NCBI GenBank assembly: GCA_003117195.1
Contig: BDSI01000025.1
Coordinates: 1,134,898-1,198,897 of the forward strand
Direction: 5' to 3'
Source of the DNA: Eudorina sp. 2006-703-Eu-15
Taxonomy: Eukaryota; Chlorophyta; Chlorophyceae; Chlamydomonadales; Volvocaceae
Length of the DNA stretch: 64,000 nucleotides
How positions within the stretch are numbered: the first letter of the stretch is position 1; every line of letters starts with the position of its first letter. The notes under the pieces were generated by a model. It did no database searches. It was given only the letters and a program-made list of their open reading frames with translations, and had not been told where the DNA came from. Below, one piece after another: positions 47,851-59,100 of the stretch. A program made the position numbers and the translations under genes.

Positions 47851-50395
47851 TCAGGAGGTGGCGCGGTGAGTCATTACCCTACTCCCGATGGGAGGGCCGG
47901 TTCGTCGTGCGACGTGAGGTGGCGGCGGCGGTGCGGTGCGGTGTGATGTAATGTGATGCGGGATCCCGGGATCCAGGTGGCAAGGGTGCTGTGGCGTGGC
48001 GGGTTTAGAAGGGGGAGATGGCACGGTCACGGAAGAAGGGTTCCGGGAGCGAAGGGGGCCTGTACCTGAGTCAGGTGGCTAGTGTCTTGCCTGATTGTGT
48101 CCCCAAGACTCCAGTTTGCCAGGACGGGTCGGCTCACAACGCCTCGGTCGTCCCATTGCCTTTGCCGCATGCGACCAGGCCGGACCGGCGGCGTTGAGGG
48201 CGGCGGCGGCGGTATGCTCGACGGCCGGCCGCCGCCGGCGAGGCGCCACGCGCCCATATCGGCGGTGGACTGGCCGGCTGAGAAGTTGATGGCATTCCGG
48301 CGGCAGCAAGCGGCGGCGGCGGCGGCGGCGGCGGCGCTGGGGCACGACCCCGATGGTCCGCCGGCAATTAAGTCCTCCCCGTCAGCGTCCGAGTCGGAGG
48401 AAGGTACGGCTGCCCGTCGTTGCGGGGACGGGACTCGCGACGAACAGGGCGCACTCCGCACTGCCCTACTAACCCAGCCCGCCACCACCCAGTCGTTTGA
48501 TCGGTCCTTCGGCTTGGTGTCAGACCTAGGAGACACGAAGTCCAAGAGGAGGGTCCCGATGGGTGTGCATTGGCTACCTTTGCCTACGGGTCCACCACAC
48601 CGCCACGGTGTTCGCTGCCGCGGCATATAGCCACCCGCCGGGTTCCGTCAGCAAGGGTTACAGCTCGCCGCTGTGCAGCTTCCGGTCGAAGGGCTTTCGA
48701 CCGTCGCGGCAGATGGGTGGCTTCGTGCGTGCTTGCTGGGGCCTCTCCTATTTGGCGCCAACGACCCCTTCCCGAGCTTCTCTGTAATATTCAGTCATAC
48801 AGCAGCCAATCATACGAACAGCGGGTGAAAAGCCCGTGGGGCCCCTCCTCCCTACTGCATTGGCCCCCTCTGCCGGTCCGGCCGCAGGCGACATCGGCGG
48901 CCACCGCAGCATCGCGGGGTTCACAGCGCCGGAGCGGGGGGGCGTGGAGGGCCGAAGGCGTGGTTGCGGCGGACCGGACCCGGGCCGCGAGCGGTACCGG
49001 AGCCGCAGTGCTGACGGAATGGAGGAATGTCCCCCATGTCCCTCGCATCCCTCGTGGCCCTCCTGTCACTCGGGTCCCTCGTGGTGTCCGACGAGATCCG
49101 TGCGTACGGCACATTGGTTACTGGCAGCCTCGGCGGGTCGCATGGCTATCGGCTCCGCAGGGCCTGCATCCCAACTCGCTTTGTCAGAGCATGTGATACC
49201 TCCCGTACGTGTTTGTCTCCTAACACGCTTTGTCCCCCTTTTCATGAGATGCTTTCGTGTGGTCTACTGCCGACACAGGGACGTCGCCCAGTCCTCGGCA
49301 GGGCGTCTCAGTCGGCGCAGAGACCGTGTCGGGGCGCCCCGGCGGGGCCCCAGCGGGGCCGCAGTAGCAGGAGGAGCAGCAGGCGGGCGCGGTAGCTCCA
49401 GCGCGCAGGGCTCACCGGACAAGGCGGAGGGAGCGGAGGGCAGGGGCACGGCCACCGGGTTGCGGACGGAGACGGCGGCGAGCAGCTCATCAGTAAGTAT
49501 CAGCTGGAGCGTGCTTCACTCGGCCCGAGTTACCCGATGTGCTGCGCTGCGCGTGCGGGGGACGCCGGGCGCAGCGCCAAAACCCGATGTGGCAACAGGG
49601 AGGGCTCCGCAGCCCTCAGCCACGGATCCACGCAGCTGCATCAGAGAGGCGCCCCAACGCAGCTGGCAGTCCGCAACCCTCTCCAGGTCCCGTCAGCAAT
49701 AGGCGCCTACGAGCTATCTGGGCCCGTTGGAACACCCGGTCCCGGTGGAAAGGCGCCGAAAGTGTTGTTTGCGAGCACGGATCCGCGGGGGTGCGGCGGA
49801 CCCGTGGGCCAGGTGCGACGGTGGAGGCGGGAGTCCTGTGCACCTCGCCCTTGCAGCTGCCTGCGGGCGTGCTGGCTGAGGGGCAAGGGATTGATGCGGC
49901 AGAGAGAGCTGGCGCTATTGTGCTGGGCGGTGTGCAGGCCTCTTGGTGGGACTCGCCTCGGCCGTTGTGCCGATCATCAAGGTTGTGCGGCCGCATTTTG
50001 CTAGGGTGAGTGTCAGAGCTGTTGACTGGCAGGCTGGATGGGCGTCAGTGCTCAACCGGTGGTTTTCACCACCACAAACAGCGTGGACTAGACGGGGACA
50101 CGCGCTATCATCGCCGTGCACTGTTTGCACAACCCTTTTCCAGGCCCACTTTGACCCCTTCGGTCGACCCCTTCCAAGAGGTCAGGCCTCGCCACACTGG
50201 CCGTACCCGATGGCGGTGTGGAATGGAGTGGGGAGGGGGGGGGGTTGAAGAAAACACACCAAACCCCGGAGAGGGTGGGGGAGGGGCCGACCCAGGGCGC
50301 CTACTCGGCCCCTCCCTGCTGCGGACGTGCGAGGGTGCGACCCATGGGTCCCCAGCGCCCGCGATCTTTCGAAGTGGCCCCGCGCTGCAAAACCG

Positions 50396-50515
50396 GCCTA
50401 TGCGTGGCCGAGTAGGGGCGGGCTGGGGAGGAGGCCTATGCGCGGCCGGGTAAGGGCGGGCTGGGGGATACGGATTGGGGAACCGATGCGTGGCTGGGGG
50501 AGGGGGTGGGGGGTG
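50396..50515 (+). repeat. Degenerate relative of the 38-bp minisatellite
   Basis: CTATGCGTGGCCGAGTAGGG, GCGGGCTGGGGAGGAGG, CCTATGCGCGGCCGGGTAAG and GCGGGCTGGGGGATAC form about three diverged 37-38-bp units. They resemble the minus-strand reading of the 1553-3584 array (CTATGCGTGGG...GCGGCTGGGGA). Confidence 0.45.
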
Positions 50516-51592
50516 GAGGCATCCCACCGAAGTAGAGCTTCAGAAACAGTGCTCTCGAGCACTGACCGGGATGCGCGTGATTGCTGCACTCCGATGCAGC
50601 CCCGCCTTGGACATCATTCAAATCGCCAGCTACCCGGTGGCTGCATGCCGCCGCCCATCCTAACCCAACATGCCGCTATACATGTAACCGCCTGTGTAAG
50701 CATCCCAACCCCAACGCGGAGGACATCCCTACAGCTACATACTCGGGTTTGCCCTGGTATACACCGTTGATCCCTTTGGGGTCCGCTGGGGTCCGTCATT
50801 CATTATTCATACTCGGACCAGGGGCGCTGATGAGCGGCGGCGCGCTACTGCCGCACCACCCCAGCCGGCGCACCCTTATTATTATCACTATTGCACCACC
50901 CGGCAGGAGGTCGCAAACCGACCGGCCAAATAAACCCTGAGCGGTCACGAGCGGTCGTACGCCGCCACGCACCTCCTTACGTAATGTTAGTTAGTTGGCA
51001 TGGGGCCGCCGCCCGGGTCACCGCGGCACCGCGCGCGATGGCATGGAGGCGCAGCAGGAGTCCACAGCCGCCGGGACGGCGTTCCAGCGGGGCATGCAGC
51101 AGCCAGCGGGATGCCCCGGGTGCTCAGCGGCTTGCGAGCGAAGCCCAGCAGGGCGGCGACGGCGACCGACCGCCGCGACGGAGGTGGGGCGGCGGCCTTC
51201 GCGGCGCATGGAAGTGACTGCATGGAAGTGCCTGAGTGGCTGGGTCCCGTCGGAGGCCCTAGTAGGCATGGCCGATCCCCCCGTGGGCCAGCATGGTCAG
51301 AGCAGACGGCCATGCATGCATCCGAAGCTTGATGACCTGCCCACCTTCCTGCAGTGACCGCCCTTGTCCGTGAGGCCAGGCAGTCCCCCTCGTCCACCCC
51401 TTCGAGGGCGAGGCCAGGCATTTCTCCCCCCCCACATGCTGTGCGTTAGTTGGTGCTTGCCATCCCATAATAATCGTGCGAGCTCTCCCTCCAGCCGTAC
51501 GTGGTACGTGTCGTGCTCCTGCCCGCGCAATTGGGCCGCCGCACCTCCCTCCCGCACCTCCCTCCCGCACCTCCCGCCGCACCTCCCCTTGT

Positions 51593-51728
51593 ATGTCATA
51601 GCCCTTGTCATAGCCCTTGTCATAGCCCTTGTCAAAGCAACTGTCATAGCCCTTGTCAAAGCAACTGTCATAGCCCTTGTCATAGCCCTTGCCAAAGCAG
51701 CTATCATAGTAATTGTCATAGCCCTTAC
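51593..51728. repeat. 12-bp minisatellite (GTCATAGCCCTT), about 11 copies
   Basis: Units of GTCATAGCCCTT with variants GTCAAAGCAACT. The run ends directly at a reverse copy of the dispersed motif (GGGGTCCGCTGTAAC, 51729-51743), suggesting subterminal repeats of a transposable element. A similar combination occurs at 4817-5063. Confidence 0.85.
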
Positions 51729-54701
51729 GGGGTCCGCTGTAACATCATTCACAACAATATCGCTCGCTTGGTGGGATGGCAGCTCGGGCAGCTACGTAGG
51801 CGACCACGCACACACTCAACCGTCGCCCTCCCCCTGGTGGTGAATCTTAACCGTTACAAGATGGGGTAAAGGGAATACCCGCCGGGCGGTTGTTATTAGT
51901 GATGTTGCGGTGGAGACTCCCCCCACCCGGGCGGTTGCTATGTGTGTTAAAATAAACCGAGAGACACGACTTGCGAGGACCCTAATTGCGCACGCGGACG
52001 AGTGAGGCCGTTGGCTGCGCATTGCCGACAGGCCGGGGACGTGTATATAGAAAAGAGGGGCGACACGCGATAAAGCAGAAGCAAAGACAGTGTGTCCCCG
52101 TAATGGAGAGTCGCGGCTGTGCGGGCGGCTGTGTGCGCCCCACACCCGGGCGGTTGCTATGTGTGTGTGCGAGATAGATGCATCGGGTGGCCACCGCCGC
52201 TTCGCTCGATGGCACCCCAATCAAGGAGGCAGAGGGCAGCGGAATGAAGGCGGTAGGCGGGGCGCCCCTCCCACCAGCAGCTGGGGCCTGGAGGGTTACG
52301 CCGGCGGAGGATACAGCGGCGGAGGGTACGACAGCGGAGGGTACGACAGCACGCTGCTCTATGCTGTCTGGTGCTCCTTGTAGTCGGGCTCGCCCGTAAG
52401 CCATTTGTGCGTGCATGCAAATTTTTACCACGCGCAATCCCCTCGCTCGAAACACCAAACCAGCAATAATAATGTCATGCTCGCGGAGCAAACCTGCCGT
52501 ACGTGCGCAGTAGAGCAGGGGCGCGTGCCAGGCCAGATGGACTCGGCGGACCGGGCACTGTGTGAGGCATCACTGCTGGCACTACTACTGATGTAACACT
52601 GCGGATCGTTGTGAGGCAGTACGGGATGTGATGAAGTTAGTTGTGGTCGGGTCTGCTGCGCGGCGAAGGGACAGGTGCGGCGGCGGGGGGCACAGGGGCT
52701 GTGAGCGTCCGAGGAGGCAACCTCCGGGCTTTCACGGGGTGCGCAGCACACTACTTCCCCAACCCCCAAGATAGAACAGGGCGCCATCGCGAAAGCTGTG
52801 TGGCCAAGGGCCAACCCCAAGAAGCATGTTTACGAATGAATGCAACCCGTACGCAGAACATACACGCCCTGACCTGTATCGCTCGATCGGGGCATCACGC
52901 AATGCTTGCAGGACTTCATGGAAAGATGATCAAGCAAGACTCAAAGCAACACACGAACGAAGCGATCACGGCCCGCCACGCTATCTCGCGCACCGCCCCG
53001 ACCCTCCGCCGTACACCCTTGTCCATTCGCCTGTGCCCGCTCCCTTCTGTCTGCGCACCGTTCCAAGCCGTCCTGTCAATCACCTAGTTCTATCCCCGCG
53101 CGCCTGCTTGGTTTTTGCTTTGCATCGCTGATCCCTTTACCCCCACACTACCTAAATCACGTTACTCGCCTTCACCTGCGAATGGAACTACGTATAGGGT
53201 TAACGGCAAAGCCGGCGACCCAAATCGCTGCCGAGGCTCGAGCGGGCGCCCTATGAATCGTCGGTGAATGGGGATCGTTCGTTGCACCGCACCGCACCGC
53301 AGCGCACCCCACCGCACTCCGCCTCCCCTCTTCCGCACTAGCCGCACTACTCCACCGCCGATTCAACTTCGTTACTAACCGCCGCCCGCGGCTCCCATGC
53401 GGCATCCATCGACTCCATTCCAGCGCTCGCACCGACCCATGGGTCCACATAACGGTCGTCCGTTACAGCAGCAACGAACCAGCAACCAAATACGTGCCTA
53501 CAGCCTACTGGGTCGCTCGTTGCCTTGTCGTCGCTCATCACAAACGAGTTCCCCACGCAGCCTCGCCACGAGCAAGCGTTATTTGGGCGCTGCCCCGCCC
53601 CGCCCGCTGCCTGTTAGCCACACACCTATCCTCCCGCCGCCCTCCCCCGCTCTCGCCCCTCCCGTTACTATTTCATTCAACTTCCTGTCGGCCGGAGCAG
53701 CAGAAACCAAGCTGGCAGCAGTGGCGCGCGCTTCTGCGACTGATGAGGTGGCGTATAGTGCGTACCTATGTAGGAAAAACCTTTATTTGTTGCATGTACG
53801 GAAAGTAAGGCATACGGTAGTTGCACGGTAGTAGTGTACGGCAGGTACGAGGTAGGGGCGCTGTAGGGAACAAAGCAGTGTGACAGCGGCTGTCATGGAT
53901 GCGTGGGCCGGGTAGAGGGCGCGTCGTGTATTAGCTCCCCATCAGCAGCAGTCCAGGTGGCCGCGGACGGCGGGGTGCCCAGCTATATGGGGCATGGGCG
54001 GTAGGGGGGTGGGGGGGAGCGCGTGTGGGCGCACGCAGGGGGGCGGGTAAAGGGGCTGCGGAACGTTCGTTAGGTAAGGGCGGTAGAGTGCTCGGGCAGC
54101 AGGGGCGAGGCGGCGGTGGACGGACGGATAGGTGGAGAGCTAGCTTCCGTCCGCTCGATGCGGGGCTCAGCCGGTAGCTAGGTGGACGGGTGGGCGGAAG
54201 GAGAGTGCGTGAGGTGCGTGGCCGCGAGCGAGCGAGCATGGTAGGGGCGGTGTAAGCACAAAGGCGTAACCCGGGATGGCTCGGGCTGGCTTACAGGCGG
54301 CGCGGCGGCCAAAAGACCGCATCTATCTGCTGCCCGCCGGCATGCATCCTGCCGCCGGTGGTATGGCACCTGCTGCTGACGCGACCCTTGGTGCCCGGGC
54401 AGGCGCGCGGATCCCCGGTGGTGGCAGCGAGCCTCGCTGGGCGCCCCTGCCCAGGGGAGGGGGCAGTTCCCAAGCAGCCTATCACAAACTGTAATTCACG
54501 AGGACTCGCGTATTTTATTTTACTTTATAACGCGTTTAATAAATAAACATGCATAAGAGGACATACACGTCATGCTTCGTACAATTGGGGATGAGTCGCT
54601 CATGATATATCATACGCACGTAAGCGATAAGGGTAATTATGCCTGACACAGCTAACATTGGGGACGGTATCGCAATTGCGTGTCACCAAGATGCATTCTT
54701 A

Positions 54702-55313
54702 CAGTATGTTTCCAATCAGGAGCCTCTAAGTTGACCTCCCAAATTTTGGTGGTACACTAGAGGTGCTCTAGTGGTGCGCATGTTTCCAATTAGCGGCCGC
54801 CCCGAAACCAAAGCAGGGCGCGAAGTGTAAAAATATGCACCAAGTCATAATTCTTTTATTACAGGTAACAAAATGCGCAGACTCCAATTGCTTAAGCTCC
54901 TGTTGTTGGCCATGTCGTCACAGATGTTGTCTCGGGTCAGCGGTCTGCCTTCGGCGGTCAAGCCAGTGAAGTCAAAGGAAAAGGGAGAAACACTCCAACA
55001 ATGACTGTGTCAATGAAATTTAAAATGGACGTCCTACAATTTCCGCGCCAAGGAGTTAGAGGTCACATAAAATTTATGGGCTGGTCCGGGGCATCCCATA
55101 AATATGGACGCAGTTAGAGGCGCACCAGTGGTCCGACGTTTCCAATGGGGCCTTACGATCTTCCCCGATACCCATGCTTTCAATAATACCTTTTGCAATA
55201 TGTTATTTATTCCTCAAATAGAACTTAATTACGCTTTGTCTGCAACAAACGACACGTGTTCCTGTGAGATATTTCGAATGTGGACTTAGTGGTAGCTGAT
55301 TGGAAACATACTG
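54702..55313. mobile_element. Harbinger-like MITE, 612 bp
   Basis: Perfect 18-bp terminal inverted repeats CAGTATGTTTCCAATCAG (54702-54719) and its reverse complement (55296-55313) are flanked on both sides by TTA (54699-54701 and 55314-55316). A 3-bp TTA/TWA target duplication with TIRs starting CAG is the hallmark of PIF/Harbinger elements. The core GTTTCCAAT recurs subterminally near 54781 and 55139. No transposase is encoded, so it is non-autonomous. Confidence 0.85.
54873..55004 (+). other. 43-codon open frame inside the MITE
   Basis: MRRLQLLKLLLLAMSSQMLS begins a short frame with a hydrophobic, signal-like N-terminus and a Lys-rich tail. An acceptor-like TTTTATTACAG precedes it by about 10 nt. 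It may be a captured exon fragment or chance; no family is recognised. Confidence 0.15.
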
Positions 55314-55316
55314 TTA

Positions 55317-56126
55317 GCGAAGTTGTCCGAGCTGGTCATAATCAGCAAAGTCAGTCAGTAACCACCTACAACAGAAATGTACATTCTCAGCGAATTTAAG
55401 CTCCGGTTTCCCTACACATATTCGAATCGATTTGTAAATAAATGCCCCGCCCCATGCCTGCTCTCAATATGTAGGTGTATGACAGTGGCACCCAGGTCGG
55501 GTGTTGCGCGTTACGGTATGCTACTTGGAACAAACGCGTACTGCAGGACGGGCGCGTTTTGCTGATGACATGCATGCCCATGCATACATATTGCCTGAAA
55601 AGGCGATACAGCAGTTACTGTGTTCGTTGCAGAGTCGGACGGACAGCTATAGTTTCATGCGAGGTAATGTCAATGTTCCATAGTTCGTAATAACGGTCCT
55701 TAGCTCTGCAGCTTGGAATTATTTATGTACACTTCTTAGGTGAAGGATAGCGCGCGCTACGTACGTACGCGGGTCCAGGGTTCACTGCGAGTTAATGTCC
55801 AAGTACAGTCTTGTTAAATCGACCGTTCATAAAGATTTCGTTCAATGAAGGAACAGATTCAGTGTAGCCTGCGTACGTCATCGTAACGCCATGAATAACT
55901 TATATTTTGGACTTATATGTGTTGCCGCTTAGAGTTAGGTTGCAGCGCACAATATGTTAGCGCAATTTTACGTTTTACGTCATTAGACTGCAAACAAGAG
56001 AAAACAAGCCATATTGCGGCTGCAGTACCTCTAGCGGAAGCACGTTCCCCCGCCGCGCGCAATTATATGACGAGTCAAGCACTCAGTTAAATATCCTGAT
56101 ATATTGCGGCTGCGTACTAGTTTGGG
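55317..56126. other. AT-rich upstream region of the lectin-like gene
   Basis: About 810 bp between the MITE and the ATG at 56127 with no gene seen. It is markedly AT-richer than the 10-35 kb part of the window and should contain the promoter and 5' UTR of the secreted-protein gene. Confidence 0.5.
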
Positions 56127-59100
56127 ATGGCTGCGGTCTACTGTAATGGCGCAGCTGTTGCTGCGAGCGCCGCGAGAGGCGCAATCCTAGCACTGGTCTT
56201 CCTAACAATGCATACGGCATTTGCGCAACTGGGTGAGTTGCATGTAACAAGAAGTCTTCCGTCCGTTGCTCCTTTACGTGGCCTTAATGAAGTACATGAC
56301 GAGTAACATCCAGGATACGTCCTTGTGTCCGTTTTTATAAAAGGAAATTAACGATGAAATGTTTGACTCTGGCGTGTATGTATGCATGTGTGCGCGCGAA
56401 TGCTGGTGAATATATGCGTGGCAACAGCCATCCATCTTCCTAATAATAAAGTTACATGCATGTACACACGCATTGTGGATAACGAATGACTGCGATGTAG
56501 GATTGTTCTTGGTCATCGGCCGGATACCGTAATAATCTGCGTGGGCTACGTGCGCGTGCAGCGTTGTTTCGTTTTAATATGTGTTAGTTTAGTAGTTTGC
56601 GTTGCATAGTCGCGCGCGCTGCTACACGCACACAACATACCGTATACAACATGCATCTATACAACAATTCACTAATGTAGGGGTCGCACTAGCTATTCAA
56701 CATGCATGCAAGTTTATTTATTTCTTACAACCAGATAGAAGAGCATGTTTAAGGTCGGTGTTGCGCGCGCTCCGTCCAACGAGGTTCTCTAGGGTTCTCC
56801 CGCCGTCCCGGCCCCGAGCGACGCCTTATCCTGCGTGCCGTACACGCATGAGTTTACTTAATTTACTCATTTGCTGCGTGTGCACGTACGCAGGAAGTGT
56901 GCCAACGGTGTGCCTTCCGCGCAAGGGCTATACTGTTGAGATAGACACGGACAACTTTGGCAACGATATACTAGATGTCCCGGTATACAATGCATTGGAT
57001 ATTTGCAGCGCCCGGATAGACTGCATGTACGTCACTCTCGGGACAATATACGCAGCGGATCAATATTGGATTGATAGAGTTCACAAGGGTTGGGTAAAGG
57101 ATTCGCAACCTCCCAACATCAAGCGTATCAAGGGCACCTGTCTGTACACAAAGGAAGGTACGTATGTACGGGCATGCACACGCACACAGGGGCCAGGGGG
57201 GCACACGGGGGCCAGGGGGAGACGTGGGAGGGCGCGCGGCGGCCCCTAATGCTTTACAACAATATATAAGAAACATTACGTAATTAATCAGGGTAACCGT
57301 ACTATTTTAATGATATTGGTAATAATAGTCGGTAACAACAATCAGATGGTGATGATAATAACACGCCGGGCATGCATTAATCTGGCATTCCCTGGCGTTT
57401 GTATGGTAGGATGTACGGGTTGCGCTTCATGCCTTCCTTGCCTGTGTATGTTGTACGTGGTTAGCAAAGTGTACGTCGGAACCTCCACTGCTGGTCCTAT
57501 TGCTGCTCTCCCACATCACCCATGTTGATATTGCTCACTTCAACACCTTGATCGTGGGCTCAGCGTCGCCACGAGCGAGATATTGCCATGGCCGGCTAGT
57601 CCCGCGGTCCGCGACTTGCTTGATTATTGCCATGGGAGGGGAAACCAACACCAGTTTGCGGCAAGCACGGTGACCCGTACATGACCCTTGCTCCAGAAAG
57701 GTTAAAAATACGGTGATGAGCCGCTCAGGCCAGGGTACACAAATTTACTTCATTTGAGACAGTACGAATTCAGATTAAAATAAACATTGATTTTTATGGG
57801 AATATTGGGAATGGTTGGGGCAGATAAGGACACAAGGGTAGGACAAACAATTCGGCCCGGCAGCAGCGGCTTGCGCCAGCAGGGGCCGTAAGCGTGCGCA
57901 ACTCTTGCTCAGGGTGTAGCGGCCGCAATCTACCCCCCCGACACGCCATGCATTCAGCCCGACAGCCAGACCCAGACGTGGGAGCACTGGGTCCGTACGT
58001 GCCGTACGTTTTCTATTAATTAAGATGTTACGGCGGACCCCGCGGGTCATCGGTGACAGCCAACGAACGGCGACAGCCGAAGCTTCCTCACCATACACTG
58101 TGTAAACAAACGGGCGCCACCATGGCGCACCGGACAGGCCGTACACTTTGCACACCTGGCGTTCACATACCTTGCTCAGGACCGGGGCGGCCTCGTATGG
58201 AGCCGCCGCCCGACCTGCCCGACCGCTCCTGCACATGTCCATCCCGGCACCTCCTGCCGCGCTGGAACGCCGACGGCGTCGCGCCGCGTTGCCAAACGGG
58301 CCGGCTCGCTTGCGGCAGCCTGAGCAAGGGGCCGTGCATGCGCGACCCTTGCTCAGGGTGTAGCAGCCGCAATCTAGGCCCCCGACAGCCGAAGCTTCCT
58401 CACCATACACTGCATAAACGAAAATGCGCCACCATGGCGCACCGGACGGGCTCCGTCCACAAGTGCACCGAAGCACTCCCCGTGCGTGCGTGCCCACACT
58501 ACCTACCAGGGAACCATCCCGCCGTTCGTTCCTGAGAACCAAACACCGCCAGGGGTACGCCAGGGATAAAGCCCGCTCAGGGGGAGCGAGTTAGCCACCA
58601 GCAGGGCGCCCCTATTTGCTTGTGAACCAACACCCCAACCAACCAAGGCGGGCTCACATCTCGAGCGGTGGCCCGTAGTCTTACTTGGAGAGCCACGGAG
58701 GCTCGCCAGCCACCATCAAGGGCCTGACAGTACGTACGTCCCACCGGGCCGTAAAATAAAACCGCCCATCTCTTTCGATGGCGCCAACGGGCCATGAATA
58801 GATAGAGCGCACCGGCGCCCCGTCCAGCCACCCGCCCGCGGCCCACCATCCACTACTCAACGCCAACAGGGCTTCGGTTGATTGCCATGGCCTGACGGCC
58901 ATACAGGGCCACGGCACACAATGCAAGACGATCATCATCCTGCATGCACCTCATCATCCTGCACACACCTCATCATCCTGCACCGCTCACCACCCCGCCC
59001 TTCCTTACTTGGTACTCCCAGCTCTGCGAGCAAGGGCCACCGTGCTTAGCTTACCGCAAACTGGCACGCACATGGCATATATGCATGTATCGCGACGGTC

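Larger units (their letters stand above)
47851..54698. other. Unassigned, repeat-rich region
   Basis: I support no named gene here. Open frames worth recording: 48082-48630 (+, 182 aa, contains ISAVDWPAEKLMAFRRQQ and a poly-Ala run), 49539-50009 (+, with GAGVLC-like hydrophobic stretch but no domain) and 52090-52383 (+, ending in a Gly/Tyr-rich GYAGGGYSGGGYDSGGYDS). A TATATAG at 52044-52050 precedes the last. The sequence ACCCGGGCGGTTGCTATGTG occurs near 51925 and 52145, with a related GCCGGGCGGTTGTTAT near 51880. GC falls towards 54.5 kb. Confidence 0.4.

Noticed and set aside
48563..49702. Several overlapping frames of 60-290 aa
   Set aside because: They lack consistent codon bias, recognisable domains and splice support, and open frames coexist on both strands.
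57775..58542. 255-aa minus-strand frame
   Set aside because: It runs through duplicated non-coding blocks and an element end in intron 2 of the lectin-like gene; repeats within the protein follow the DNA duplication.
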